A DNA stretch of 64,000 bases from Danio rerio (GCF_049306965.1 NC_133182.1:45514001-45578000), one strand, 5' to 3'; shown: positions 1 through 16,174, numbered from the stretch's first letter. Made by a program: numbers and translations. Notes: generated by a model from the letters alone, not told the origin.

Positions 1-1160
1 CGCAAGACGCGGCGCAATAGTCTTTTGGTAGTTTCAGCTTGGCGCAAGAGTCGTTTTGAGGCGTTGCGCTGCGCTGTTTAAGTAGCAAATGCATTAGCGC
101 TCATTTGTGCGCCCATAGGCGTTCTGGTCTAAAAAGGAAGGCGTTCTGAGGCGGACCGCTGGCGCGTTGCTATTTTGAGAAACTAAAATAGATTTTTCAT
201 TAGACCAAAACTAACCCGGTCTAAACTCCGGTGCAGAGTTGCGCCTCGCTTACGCACTGCTTAATACGCACAAGAGAGCAATAGTCAAATATCTTTACAT
301 ATGAAAAAATGTAAATATTAAGGATATATATGATATAATAAGAATAGATATAGACTATAAATATAAAGGATTAAAATATTAAAAAAACATTATTTTCTAG
401 CCTACATAAATATGAAAACTGCTTTTATGTCTTCTTCATCTCGGGAGGCTTTTTCAGTTCATTCATAACAATTTGCTTTTGTATAATGTTATTATTATTA
501 GCAGTATTATTTAATATATCCATATTTATATTTGTTTTATTAAAAACAAGCTTAGATTTGCCCACCTGTCAGGTTTTAGACCATATGGGGCATGGCAGGT
601 GTATTTGGAAATAACTCAGTATTTTGACCACACTTGGTCTATATTGTTCATTTATTCGTTTGCTAGAAATTAAAGCTGAAATTAGAAATAGTTTTGAAAC
701 AAATCCTTGCGCTTAACAAACTAAATTAATTATTTATAGGCTAATTGATGTCTGTGTGTAAAGGTTTCCCTATCCAAGAGCGAATGTGAAAGTAGATCAT
801 TTATCTCTCATTCTCACGCAGTAGATGCTCTGTTTAACAGTTTTCTGTTAAAAAATTGTCAACTGTTAACTGTTTGCTTGTGAAATGCTCATTTTTTCCA
901 CTTAGTGTAAATAGCGAATGCGCTCTTGGCGCGACGCAGCTGGGTCTTAAAGGGAATGGGAGATGAGACTCTAATTGGTTTATTCTCAAAACACACCTAT
1001 AACTCATTAAGAAAATAAACTCAACCCTTTTAGACCACACGCCTTGGCGCAAAGCGCATTTTCCCGTCCGTAAATTAGCAAAAATGCGTTCTGACACGCC
1101 CTGAAAGCGTTTGCGCCCTGCGTTTTGCACTCTGCCCATGGACCGTCAAAATAAAGCCCT
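1..1160 (+). mobile_element. Non-autonomous DNA transposon, GGCGCAA family, copy 1 (cut by window edge)
   Basis: This stretch runs parallel to 26729-27917 over its whole length, with shared blocks such as TTGCCCACCTGTCAGGTTT and CTCAAAACACACCTATA. The right end (GCAAAACGC-type sequence, then CAAAATAAAGCCCT) matches the right end of that copy. The left end lies at or beyond base 1. No transposase coding is visible. I cannot name the family with certainty. It could be a hAT or Harbinger derivative. Confidence 0.7.
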
Positions 1161-1571
1161 TAATCTCTGTCTTTTTTATGTTGTAGTGCTGTATTTATAC
1201 CTTAGTAATCTGCTAGTGTTTGCTTTGCTTTGGCTTTTTTGGGGTAATTATTGTGATCTCCCGAATGCAACAGAGAAATACTAGAAAATCTCTGTAGACT
1301 GATGGCATTTCATGTCATTCAGCCTCATAATCTTAAAATGTCAGCAAAATCACCTGTTACGATAGAGAGTTGTGCAAATACTAGCTCTAAAGTGCACGTT
1401 TGTGAAGTAGCAATGGTTTCTGCTGTTCTGACGTCAGCTGCAAATGTGAAGGAAGGGTGGAAGAAAGTAGTTCTTCTTAAAAAAGTGTTTTTGAGACTTC
1501 GTGTTTGATTATCTTTTTTATATACATGATTATGTTGTCAAACTATTTTATAAACACAATACCACACTCAG

Positions 1572-1683
1572 AGCAGTGTGATATGGCTGTATATCACTGG
1601 TGGGACACTAAGGCACTCAGCCTGTGGCCTCGCACCAACACACGCATCCCACCAGTGCTGTTATACAGCCATATCACACTGCT
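1572..1683. repeat. Foldback MITE with ~35-bp arms
   Basis: The arm at 1572-1605 (AGCAGTGTGATATGGCTGTA...) returns as its reverse complement at 1647-1683, leaving a loop of about 41 bases. The arms differ by only a few bases, so the RNA or single strand would form a long hairpin. It lies in the intron downstream of the last visible cdh16 exon. Confidence 0.75.
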
Positions 1684-1938
1684 GCTCGTGTGATATTGCT
1701 CATTTATAGATAAATATATACAGCACTCACTTACAACTACTGTGTGCTATTACGCTACTCCAATTCATGGTATAGTGTGGAAAATGTTTGACATTCAGAC
1801 TAACAAATTAGCATCTCATTTATCATGGCATGTCATGGCTGAAAAATAAGAAAAAGTCAAGTGTTGCAATTAGTGTAAGCAGAAGTCATCCAGCAGAAAG
1901 AGTTGTCAGTCAGAGCCCGCTGAGCTTCACACACCCAC

Positions 1939-6018
<4,080 letters not shown>

Positions 6019-6068
6019 TGCAACTGTCTGACTATAAGAAAAAACAACAACAACAACAAAAAAACATT

Positions 6069-6237
6069 TATTCATTCATTTTTTTTCAGCTTAGTACCTT
6101 TATTAATCAGAGGTCACCACAGTAGAATGAACCACCAACTTATCTAGCATATGTTTTACGCAGCGGATGCCCTTCCAGCTGCAACCCATCACTGGGAAAC
6201 ACCCATACACAGTCATTCACACACATACACTAGGGCC
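6069..6237 (-). mobile_element. DANA SINE, 3' portion
   Basis: On the minus strand it shows the DANA body (CAGTGATGGGTTGCAGCTGG, AACATATGCTAGATAAGTTGG) and the terminal AATGAATGAATAAA tail. The tRNA-like head is absent. It is followed immediately by a second, longer copy in the same orientation. Confidence 0.85.
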
Positions 6238-6244
6238 AATTTTG

Positions 6245-6609
6245 TTCATTTATTCACTTTCTTTTCGGCTTAGTCTCTATTAATCTGGGGTCGCCACAGC
6301 AGAATGAACCGCTAACTTATCCAGCATATTTTTTACACAGCGGATGCCCTTCCAGCTGCAGCCCATCACTGGGAAACACCCATACACAATCATTCACACT
6401 CATACACTACGGTCAATTGAGCTAATTCAATTCACCTATAGCGGTATAGCACATGTTTTTGGATTGTTGGGGAAACCGGAGCACTCGGAGGAAACACTGG
6501 GAAAACATGCAAATACACACAGAAATGCCAACTGGCTCAGCTGGGGTTTGAACCAGCGACCTTCTTGCTGTGAGGCAATTGTGTTACCCACTGCGCCACC
6601 ATGCTGCCC
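6245..6609 (-). mobile_element. DANA SINE, near full length
   Basis: The minus-strand copy contains the tRNA-like head with A box (TGGCGCAGTGGGTAACACAA) and B box region (GGTTCAAACC), the conserved middle and the 3' tail. It sits between cdh16 non-coding exon 1 and the ATG exon. Confidence 0.9.
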
Positions 6610-6659
6610 ACAACAACAACATAAAACATCATATTACATTCCATGCTTTGCCTCAAAGT

Positions 6660-7319
6660 AATTTTTCAGCCTGCACATATTTTGGTTTTTCAACTTAGAA
6701 GGGATTTCCACTACTGGAAAAAACAGATACATTTATAAAGAGCCACTTGTGACTCGTATGTTAACAGTTTACATGATGCAAATGTGTACACATAATTTAA
6801 TACATTTGAATATCAGAAACACTGAGTGCACCCTATAAGAGCCAAAGTAACAGACTGAGTGAAAAAAGCAAGCCTGCCATCAAACAACTTTTTCCTTCAG
6901 TTAATGTTCAACACGAGTACACTTCATTAATGTAACATCACGTCAAGGGTCAAGTTACTGCTTATATAGGAACAGGATTTTGGCTATAGTTGTTTTGTGC
7001 ATTTATTTAAACAAAATAACTCTTCAAAATCTATGAACTAATATACTCAGAATACAAGTTAGCTATGACAATACAATAAATTTAGTAATAAATGAATAAA
7101 ATATTAGGAAAACCTCATCAAAAAAATATTCTCTTCAAAATTGCAGATTTGTCTGGTGCTTCTGTGTTTATGTTTGGTTTTTTGACTCAAAAGGTTCTAA
7201 AAAGATTGTATTCTTTGCCATAAAAGTTAAATTACTGAACCTACATACAGTGTTCAGCATAATTGAGTACACCCTATTTTGAAAATGAATATTTTCATCC
7301 ATTTCTCAGTGAATATGGG

Positions 7320-7394
<75 letters not shown>

Positions 7395-8080
7395 TGCATT
7401 TGAACAAAATATATTTATTAAACAGATATATTTATTAAAATAATATTTTAGTCACAGAACATTTTTCAGTAATGAAAAGATAATAAAATTAAATTAAAGA
7501 AAAAAATATAGAAAAAAATTACAAACTACAAAATGTCAACTAAATTGTATATATTTCTTTTGTTTCTCTTGATTTTTGCTATTTTTGAAAATTTGTATTT
7601 CATAGTTTTCACTAACATATAAATTTGCGCTACTAATTTTTGAACCATTATCGTAAGTTATTTTGTTAGATTAGCTCCAGATTTGGCTTCATGCTGACCA
7701 AACTACTGTATATACACAAATATAGTATTGTAAAGCTTCCTATAGAAAATATTAATTTAAATGAGAGATTTCAGATGTACTCATATATGCTGAGTACTGT
7801 GCATGCCTGACAAACAAAGCTTATTTTAGAAAAATATTTCAGAAGACACTAAGAGGCTTTTGAGCGCCATACACAGAGATAAACATACCTAACTGAAGCT
7901 TTTAAATAGACAATAAACCAAATCACCACTGCATTGATGCTTATTTGTCAGGTTTACACTGGAATATGAGTGTACTAGCAACGCAATTTGAAAATCTGCA
8001 AAATAAAAAAAGAAAATCTTCAAATGTCTCTGATGCACTGTGAACGACACAGCAAAAAATAAAAAATAAATAAAATAATT
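6660..8080. other. cdh16 intron 1 sequence, no gene seen
   Basis: AT-rich intronic DNA with a (TA)n microsatellite at about 7319-7391 and ordinary low-complexity patches. I see no exon-like stretch. Confidence 0.6.
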
Positions 8081-8091
8081 CATATGTTTAA

Positions 8092-8649
8092 CAGTGGTGA
8101 CAAGAGTACTGAAAAATCATACTCAAGTAAAAGTACCATTACTTGCCCAGAAATGCAGTGCAAGTAGAGTAAAAGTATGTAAATATTATTATAAATATTA
8201 TAATGTAACATTCTGTAGTGCATTTAGTGATTGTTTAAGGCCATTTGGCAATTTCAGTCATCATACAGTAAACATACAGTCTCTCGGTCAATGCGTGTAA
8301 AGATTTTAGACATTTTCTTGGACCCTTTTAACGCTTCCATATGGTTTGCAGCATTTATAAAGAGCCCCTGTCTTAAGGTTGTTACATTTTACGTGTGATT
8401 TAATTGGACAGGTATCACAGGACTGATTTTTCTACTCAGCCAATCATCTTAGACAATTAAAAATAAAGTAGTGACTGCAGGTTGAAGGAAAGCATTGGAG
8501 TAAAAGTACTGATCCTGCACTAAAAATGTACTCAAGGGAAAGTAAATATTTTAAAAACTATTAAGTAAATTATAATTCCTGTGAAAAAAAAAAAAAACTA
8601 CTCAATTACAGTAGTTTGAGTATTTTTAATTTGCTACTTTACACCACTG
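8092..8649. mobile_element. hAT-type MITE with exact 8-bp target duplication
   Basis: The ends are CAGTGGTG at 8092 and CACCACTG ending at 8649. They are flanked by ATGTTTAA at 8084-8091 and 8650-8657. Eight-base duplications and CAG...CTG ends are typical of hAT elements. No transposase is visible. A relative lies at 54597-55429. The element's right edge is only about 22 bases from the splice donor of cdh16 non-coding exon 1. Confidence 0.9.
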
Positions 8650-8673
8650 ATGTTTAAAAAAAGCAGCTCTTAC

Positions 8674-8765
8674 CTGGTGTCCAGACTTTCCGTGAGTGAA
8701 ACTGAGAATAGCTTCAAGTGTTAGAAAAGCTTTGCATCTGCTTTGTAACTGATTAATGATTACCC
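8674..8765 (-). other. cdh16: Probable non-coding first exon of cdh16
   Basis: Read on the minus strand, sequence from about 8765 ends in TCTGGACACCAG followed by GTAAGAGCTGC, a consensus donor at 8672-8673. The ATG exon of cdh16 at 5983-6031 opens with a strong acceptor (TTTTTTCTTATAG), so an upstream exon must exist, and this is the best candidate before rrad's 3' end. The transcription start is a guess and no TATA box is obvious. Confidence 0.55.
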
Positions 8766-8935
8766 TCCTTAATTGTCTGAGAATACTTGTTTCCTCTAAT
8801 TATTCAACTGATTAGCAAGTCTCTAGCTTGCATATGTGTGGGGGAATAAATTACATGGCATTATAACCTCAAGTCGTAAAGTGTATTCTGCATTTGCAGA
8901 CATAGAACAGCCACAACAAAATAGAGATTGCATCT

Positions 8936-8946
8936 TTTATTTTATT
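8936..8946 (-). terminator. rrad: Poly(A) signals for rrad
   Basis: Two overlapping minus-strand AATAAA hexamers lie at 8936-8941 and 8941-8946, about 720 bases past the rrad stop codon. This would make a 3' UTR of about 0.7 kb ending near 8920, only some 160-250 bases before the presumed cdh16 start. Confidence 0.6.
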
Positions 8947-9660
8947 ATAAAACCATTGTAAACATGTAACAAAATTCACAACTCAATCATATTAAATGGC
9001 ATTAAGTGCAAATCAAACGTTTTAGAAACAGCTCACAACACATTATTTATTGCTTCTATGTCATTCATTTGCACATGGAGCATAGATGTCAGATTAACTT
9101 AATATGTCAGACGTCTTATATCGAAATGCATTTATATTGCCTCTTGCCCAACCCCCATCCCATCCCACCCCCAACAAAACCCAAAAGCATCGAGTTCAGT
9201 GTCTTGGCTGAGTTACGAACCTGCGCACTCAGTTTCAAGTAACATTTGATTCCATATGTTGTTTCAACCAGAAGTATGACTTGTGCTCGTTCCTCCTCTG
9301 ATACAGAAATACACAAGGCAAATAAACGCGCCTTTGTGCCATCTTAACCACAGCTCTCCACAGGTAACATTGTGATTTGTGAAATCACCTCCTAATTTAC
9401 GTGCACAGAATCTTGACAACTATACATATTAAGGCCGCAAAACACTGAAGGAAAAAGGTAACGTAACAATAAAAAGCCTCATGCCGCTCAACACAACATG
9501 ATCTTGTCAGTTTTGTTTCATATATAATCTCTTCTTCGGTTTACAAAACAAGTTCGTATTTGTCTGTACAGCTAAATAGTCCTTATATTAGCATTAAAAA
9601 CACACAGCTTCTGGTCATGGGTATCAGATGGCATATTAGTCCAGTTTGTTTGTATTGTTT

Positions 9661-11587
9661 TTATAGCACTGAAAGGTCGTGGCAAGATTTGGATTTCTGT
9701 CTGAAGGCCATCTTCTTGTTCTTGCGGGCCACCATTCGGCCCAGGAAACGTTTGGCTTTTTTGCTGATGCTCTCACGCCGCTTGCAGTTGGCCATGCGAC
9801 GAGCGTTCTCTTCTTTGCTGTCCTTGCGCAGGCGAATCTGCCGTACGATGCCCTCAAAGAGGTCACGCACATTGTGATGCAGCGAGGCTGAGGTCTCAAT
9901 GAACTTGCAGTCAAACACAACGGCACAGGCACTGCCCTCTAGAGAGACCAGAAAAAAAGAGATGAGGGTGAGCTATAAATCCATCACCAGAGGGACACAA
10001 GCTACACTGTCAACATTACTATGCTTTCTGCTCTTTAAATCTCAAGGGACAGGAGCTCTTTATACACAACAACTAGAATATGACTACACTCTAAACAATA
10101 AGGGTTATAAAAGTAGCATTTTTTCAGTGATGCCATAGAAAAAACACCATAATTTTTGGAGAAGAGTTCTTTAAAGAATTTTTTTCTTACATACGGAAAT
10201 TTTTTTTTAAATTCTGCTATGGAAAACATTTTTAGACTGGATTGTTTGAGCTCTTAGCTGCAAATAATGAGTGGAGAGGGTATAAATTGTATATAAGGGT
10301 GGAATCTTACCATCCATAGAAACTTCCCGGGAGCGCACCAGGTCACTTTTATTCCCCACTAGGATAATAGGGATGTTTTCTGACTGACGAGCTCTGCGCA
10401 GCTGGATTCGGAGCTCTGAAGCTTTCTCAAAGCTGGACTTGTCTGTCACCGAGTACACGATGATATAGGCATCTCCCATACGCATGCACTGATCCTGCAG
10501 CCACTGGCTGTTATCCTGTAGAAATACATGTAAGCAGTGTTAATATCAATTACAAGTAATGCTAATGTGTGTGCATATATACAGCTGAGGAAAAAAAAGG
10601 TTCATTCTGTAAAGGTCTCAAAATAGTTCTTCCAAATTTCATTTAAAAAAGTATAAACATTTAGAGCTTTTCCCTTTTTCCTCCCTAGAAAATGCTAACT
10701 GGTCAACATAACAAATGGTTTGTGATTTAAATTTGGGGCAACTCAACCAAACTCTTCTGAAGTTAGTTAATTAAACATGTATGAAAACATGGCACCTGTT
10801 TAGTTATTTTATTTATTCTAATTTTGGAAGAAAAACATAAAACATTTTAACTAGTTATATATACTCAACTATTAATTATAAATCCACAGACCCCAAAAAT
10901 GTACATACGTAAAATTTATATTCGTTTTAATAATGTACATGTTTATATTATAACATTATTTTGTGTATTTTTTAACTTTTTATATTTCAATCAAATTACA
11001 TTTATTAAATGAACTACTTTAGCAAATGGCCATTACCTGTTCCCATATGTCATACAGAAGGATGGAAGTCTCCTCGTCATCAACCACAAGAGATCTGTCA
11101 TATGTGTTTCCTAAAATGAAGACACAATACATAAATTTAAGTATGTAAAATGGATTAGATGCTGCCTGAAAAAAAAAATTGTTAGGCTATTAAGTCTTCT
11201 GAAATGAATAAAAATTGACATCAAACAATCAAGACATTCACCTGTTTCCTCGCAGTCGTTACTGTCTTCAACTCCACCGAATATCCTCGCCAGACTGGAC
11301 TTGCCCACGCCGTGCTCGCCCAGGAGGACCACCTTGTAGACCTGTCCGTCCGAGTCGCTGCCGGAGGAGATGACCGAGTCTGAGGAGTCCGACACGCAGC
11401 TGTTCCTGTCGGCATTAAAGCGCATGAGGCCGGGCAGTTCGCTGGGCTGAGCCGCGGGCATCGAGCGCAGCTCCCGGTCGTCCACCGGCATACTTCTCCG
11501 ATGCAGAGTCTGCAGGTGCAGGGGAAACGGCATGCTACCTCTCCTCTTATCCATGTTCCTCAACTTGTCTCCTTTGTTCAAAGTCAT
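9661..11587 (-). CDS. rrad: GTP-binding protein RAD (RRAD), RGK-family small GTPase
   Basis: RGK GTPases bind the beta subunit of voltage-gated calcium channels and lower channel current; they also act on Rho-kinase signalling. The coding exons are 11242-11587 (ATG at 11587), 11037-11110, 10311-10515 and 9661-9938. All introns are GT-AG and they join to exactly 300 residues plus TAA. The visible motifs are: N-terminal 14-3-3-type site LHRRSMP at 28-34; P-loop GEHGVGKS at 90-97; the unusual RGK switch II DIWEQ at 136-140 in place of DxxG; NKSD at 195-198; ETSA at 223-226; a basic calmodulin-binding-like stretch at 263-281 (RRESISKKAKRFLGRMVAR); and the C-terminal signature SKSCHDLSVL. There is no CAAX box, as expected for the family. 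GGVED after the P-loop and MGDAYIIVYSVTDKSSFEKA point to RAD over GEM, REM1 or REM2, and the neighbours agree. Human RRAD is 308 aa. The gene appears intact. Confidence 0.97.
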
Positions 11588-11596
11588 GATTCCAAA

Positions 11597-11770
11597 CCTG
11601 TCTGTGTAGAACTATATTTATAATAACTGTAGCCTATATTTAATAATTTAACACTTTCTTATATGTTCTACAGTTAATGACAACTACTACTAGCCTTTAA
11701 CAACTAATAACATTAAAAATAATAGCTGTTATTGGAAACAGAGTTATAAGATATGAAAATGACACTTACA
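11597..11770 (-). other. rrad: rrad 5' UTR intron
   Basis: An acceptor (TTCTACACAGACAG) ends at about 11598, ten bases upstream of the ATG. A consensus donor (CAAAT then GTAAGTGTC) lies at 11761-11769. The intron of about 170 bases therefore separates a short non-coding exon 1 (about 11770-11860) from the ATG exon. An alternative AG four bases upstream is possible. Confidence 0.65.
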
Positions 11771-11910
11771 TTTGAGCGTCTATAAAATCTTCGTTCAATG
11801 TCAAAAATTCCAGTTGGTTATTCCGCTTTACTCCGTTATTCTTCGCCGAGGGTTTCTCTTATGATCTCCGGTGAGACGGAGCCCTTATTTATGTGAATGA
11901 GTGACGTCAG
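11770..11910 (-). promoter_or_regulatory. rrad: rrad core promoter with CRE and TATA box, plus 5' UTR exon
   Basis: Reading on the minus strand, a perfect palindromic cAMP response element TGACGTCA (11902-11909) is followed nine bases later by a TATA-like ATAAATA (11886-11892). The expected start would then be near 11860, leading into the 5' UTR exon that ends at 11770. A full CRE close to a TATA box is typical of inducible immediate-early-type genes, consistent with inducible expression of RRAD. The site is read from sequence; its activity is inferred. Confidence 0.7.
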
Positions 11911-12016
11911 GCCGGGGAGGGTTTGCCTCGGAGAATCACGCGTGTTTCTTATAGTAGAGCCGTGATTTTGAGGGAGGAGCGCGGGTGATTCACGGATGTG
12001 CGCGGGCGTCCGGTGG

Positions 12017-12034
12017 AGAGAGAGAGAGAGAGGG
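12017..12034. repeat. (GA)n run upstream of rrad
   Basis: A short GAGA tract lies about 110 bases upstream of the CRE. It may be neutral or a GAGA-type promoter element. Confidence 0.6.
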
Positions 12035-12740
12035 GTCTTCCCTCCCCTGCGTGAGCTGCATAGACGATGAGCCACTGAATCATATTCCGCCTTTACTACA
12101 GACTACAGCCACGACTCTCTGCATTGTCTATGGAGTAAATGCGTATACGCTTTATCACCACAGTGCCTTGCTTTGAAGGGTACACTCCCAGATAGCAGGC
12201 AGTAATCGGCCCGAGCTCGGCTGCCCTCCGGCGCCTCCGGCTCCGACTCGGCATCGGCGAGTGTTATCCGGGCCGAGTGCGGGCCGCAGCTCGCTCGCGC
12301 ACATGCGGTTGTGATGCGGCTGTAAAGCACTGGCCCGATTCCGGTCAACCATATCCGGCCCGAGTCTGTCTGTAGAGTCCGGGCCGCTTCTGGCAAGGAC
12401 TCGGCTGATGGCAACTGATTAAGTTCTTATTTTATCTAGTAATCTGTTAGCTCCACGTTTAATGATAATTTGAGAAAACATTCATGGTACGATAGCAAAA
12501 AAAAAAAAAAAAAAAGAATATTTAGTGTGGATGGTCGCAATGTTTAGACGCAAACAAAACAATATTATTTATAAATAGATTATACATGTCATCTAGAGAA
12601 AAACTATGTAAAATTTGCTTATTTTTGAGATAGCACGCTCCTGTGCTGACTGTTTTTTTTTTAAAGCAGAAGTTGGTTTCATAATAAACACATGCGTGAC
12701 TAAACTCATGATCCAAACTCCAATCCAGACGGTGGCAGTA

Positions 12741-14122
12741 ATGCTCCAAAAAGCTGGTTGTCAACCACCATGGCACGAAGATCACAAGAAGAAAAAGTTT
12801 GGTTTTTCAAAGACTCATGTGGATTCCGGTCAGAAAGGTAAGCTTTTTACTGCTTGTGTACTGTATAATTAGCGAATTTAGAGCTTAAAACATTTCCACG
12901 GTGTTTGGTTGTAACAGCGTTTAGTAATTTAAAACAGTTTGATACGAAATGTAACTTGCTTTAAGAAACACGACTGGAGCTAATGTATGCTAACGCTAAC
13001 AGTTACAAACACGCCTGAAAGTTCCTTTTCCTTTTACACAATGTTAGATTGTAACGTGTGTAGTAACTGAAAACTATTTTAATTATTTTAAAGAAACATG
13101 AAACGAATTTGTGTGTATGCTAACTTTGCGTTAAAGAAAGTTTCTGTAGACGAATCCATTAACTAACTTGGCAAAACGTGTTTTTTCCTGATTTAACATT
13201 ATAAAGTACCGTGGATGTTGAAAAAATCATTGTACAGGCGTATACTTATCCAACAGTATTAATTCTGTGATTATGTGTAAATAAAAACTAATCGTTTTGG
13301 ATTAATAAAATATTATTGTTTATCTTGTTTATGCAGTTAGTCACGAAAAATGATCGAAACTCGACAGTTTACTATTCTCTTTAAATTATCCAAGAGAAAT
13401 ATATTACTATGCACTTTAATTCATATTTTTTAGCCTATGTGAATCAATTATATCTTTTGTTCAAGCTGTAATGGTCAGTTAATGTAAAACTGAACGTCTT
13501 AAAGCAGATTTTGATGTTTTTTTTATGTTATTGACAGTGATAAATTCTGATTTAAATGAATGGGTAACAATATTTGTTGGTTAAGTCTTATTGTTCTTGT
13601 TTAACAAAGGTTAGTGAGATCATTTTGCAGCACATCACGACCATAGAAGTCAATAGCACACTCTTTTGAACGTGAATAGGCATGTTATAGTTGTGTGCTA
13701 AAACTCCATTATAAGCTGTAAACTGCTGATACATTTTCAACATAGATTGAGCTTTTCAGACATTACATTACTAATTGCTTAACAAACAGCTGAAATGGTT
13801 TATTGTTATTGGCTATCATCAAACATTTTTCACAATGGTAGGTTAATCTTCATGGGTACAGAATAATGCATGTGCTTGACAATCTTACAAATCTATGTCT
13901 CAGATTCATAAGGCTGTCACTCTGCATGAATCTCCGAATAAATCTTGTGCAACCTTCTGTGTACTGATTATTTACATTATAGGTATTATATGCATTAATT
14001 AACTTTGATAGTATTTCAGGATTTGAACTTTTCTTTACGGGAGGTTAACAACAATGTGATGTTTTATTATAGATGCATATGAGGAAGCTCGACTCAAACA
14101 TCCACACGCAACTGATTTCTGA
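12741..14122 (+). CDS. Possible two-exon 48-aa reading frame inside the 5.1-kb element; unknown function
   Basis: ATG at 12741 opens a frame to 12837, where CAGAAAG meets a consensus donor GTAAGC. An acceptor (GTTTTATTATAG) at 14071-14072 continues the same frame to TGA at 14120-14122. The product would begin MLQKAGCQPPWHEDHKKKKF and end LKHPHATDF. Further exon-like blocks follow: 14073-14176 (GTTTGT donor), 15566-15750 (strong acceptor TTTTTCTTTTTTAG, donor GTAAGTTC) and 15917 onward, with a poly(A) signal AATAAA at 16868-16873. Short protein-like stretches in other frames of the later exons (DVNTFDRPLANLIWKSL; DKCPYHATDKEVEKC) suggest decayed coding. I know no family. A second ATG at 12772 starts another frame that is soon closed. 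Confidence 0.3.
12900..14060. other. Interior of the 5.1-kb element, intron-like
   Basis: AT-rich sequence between the two exon-like blocks. I see no repeat family or coding signal in it. Confidence 0.5.
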
Positions 14123-14485
14123 CTGGTAGACAGACGAGGATGATGATCGCCTGTCATACATCTAAAGACAGAACAGGTTTGTTTGCAATTATTTTAAACA
14201 CATACTGTCAACATTATGTCATTGATCTATTACAACCTGTGAGTTTTGCCCTGGCACTATACTAAAGTGATGTTTTGTTTTGTAAATGTATCTGATTAAG
14301 GGACAGTATAGACACATCTATACCATGATGAAGAAAAATTATTTGGAACAAAGAGGCTGGATAAAAGGCAGGTATAAAGATTTCAGAAATCAATGCAGCA
14401 CCACAAGTACCATCACCATCAATGACTATGGCAGAAATCTTAAGACCACCATCAAGATGCACAGATACTGTACATTCCAGTACAC

Positions 14486-15190
14486 CAGGCGTGTCCAAAC
14501 TACGGCCCGCGAGGCTTTTTATAAATATCAATAGAATCTGGCCCGCTATACAAAAATGAACGTAATTCAATAAATAACCACCGGGTGTCACTATTACATG
14601 CATTCAATTAAGCAGCAGTTCTTGTTATGATCTGTCTGTCTGTCTGTCTGTCTACACACAGTTGAAGTCTGAATTATTAGCCCCTCATTGATTTATTTCT
14701 TCTTTTTTAAATATTTCCCAAATGATGTTTAACAGAGCAAGAACATTTTTACAGTATGTCTGATAATATTTTTTTCTTTTGGAGAAAGACTTATGTTTTA
14801 TTTCGGCTAGAATAAAAAGCGGTTAAAATTTTTTTATGAACCATTTTAAGGTCAGAATTATTAGCCCCTTAAGTCTTCAGAACAAACCATTGTAATAAAA
14901 TAACTTGCCTAATTACCTTAACTTGACTAGTTAACTTGATTAACCTAGTTAAGCCTTTAAATGTCACTTTAAGCTGTATAGAAATGTCTTAAAAATATCT
15001 AGTCAAATATTATTTACTGTCATCATGGCAAAGATAAAATAAATCAGTTATTAGAAATGAGTTACTAAAACTAATATGTTTAGAAATGTGTGGAAAAAAA
15101 TGTTTAACTCTCCGTTAAATAGAAATTGGGGAAAAAAATAAACGGTGGCTAATAATTTAGGGGGGCTAACAATTCTGACTTCAACTGTAT

Positions 15191-15228
<38 letters not shown>

Positions 15229-15317
15229 GTGTCTGTGTGATGTATTTAAAATTTGGCCCGCAACAACGTTTGTTTTTTTGCATCTGGCCCTCGGCCCAAA
15301 AAGTTTGGACACTCCTG
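14486..15317. mobile_element. hAT-type element with 8-bp duplication, carrying a nested MITE
   Basis: The ends are CAGGCGTGTCCAAAC at 14486 and GTTTGGACACTCCTG ending at 15317. They are flanked by CAGTACAC at 14478-14485 and 15318-15325. The CGGCCCGC words near both ends are typical of this hAT MITE group. The middle is interrupted by the Tc1/mariner-like MITE at 14659-15187, then by a (TA)n(CA)n run to about 15228. It therefore inserted into the 5.1-kb element and was itself hit later. Confidence 0.9.
14659..15187 (+). mobile_element. Tc1/mariner-like MITE, nested
   Basis: It runs from CAGTTGAAGTCTGAATTATT to AATTCTGACTTCAACTG and has the full internal sequence of the family, with TA following its right end. 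It lies inside the hAT element, so this is the third layer of a transposon-in-transposon stack. Confidence 0.9.
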
Positions 15318-16138
15318 CAGTACACCTATGAACATTTACAGTCTTTGTTCTAGTGCAGTTTGAGATCAAGACAGAACTTATTGCATCTTGTGATGTCTTT
15401 GTAAGAATTGAAGACATCACTAAATTTGTTAAGGTTTAATGCAGCTAGAAAGTAAAGATCAACTAGAGAATATCAGCAGTGTCTAACCCACTGATGTATT
15501 TACAGAGGTTGTATGAGAATAAGCTACAGGTTGATTTATACTAATCTGTTATTTTTCTTTTTTAGCAAGACTGACTGAAGTTTTAAAATCATGCAACGTC
15601 ATAAAGCAGCAGCTGGGCCTGATTCTCACAAAACCAAAACAGACGTGATGAAATTCCAGATGTAAACACATTTGACCGTCCTTTGGCCAATTTGATTTGG
15701 AAAAGCTTGAAAATCAACTAAAGGAGCAGCCTGAACAAATGAAGAAACTGGTAAGTTCAAGCTCTTGCTAATTTCAAAGTGTTTTAAGTTTATTTGTTTT
15801 TTTTTTATTGTTTTTTTTTTTTGCTTCGTAGGTAGCCTACTTTTTTCCTAATTTTTTCTTTTTTTATACATTAGTACTTCTTCACTACTAATTATCTGTT
15901 TATCTTTTAATCACAGATGGAGTGAGGACAAATGTCCATACCACGCCACTGATAAAGAAGTGGAAAAATGCATTACAAGGTAGCTACAACTTGCCCCTGA
16001 CAGGGGTGGAGGAAGAAAGAAGAGAAAGCTAATGTGTCAAATGTCTAAATCACTATTTTGTTTTATTTTTTAAACAACATTTTAAGTGTATTAGGATGTT
16101 CCCTGATACTTGAACAATTTGTTTCTTTCATTTGCATT

Positions 16139-16171
<33 letters not shown>

Positions 16172-16174
16172 GTG

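Noticed and set aside
9560-9932. Several overlapping frames on both strands at the rrad last exon
   Set aside because: They are shadows of the rrad coding exon, whose frame alone gives the SKSCHDLSVL end and joins the upstream exons.
9661-11587. GEM or REM rather than RAD
   Set aside because: The residues after the P-loop (ARIFGGVED), the switch II DIWEQ and the neighbours cdh16 and ciao2b fit RAD; GEM has ANIFAGVHD and DMWEN.
12772-12837. Alternative start MARRSQEEKVWFFKDSCG inside the 5.1-kb element
   Set aside because: The frame closes four codons after the splice junction, while the other frame stays open further; kept only as a note.
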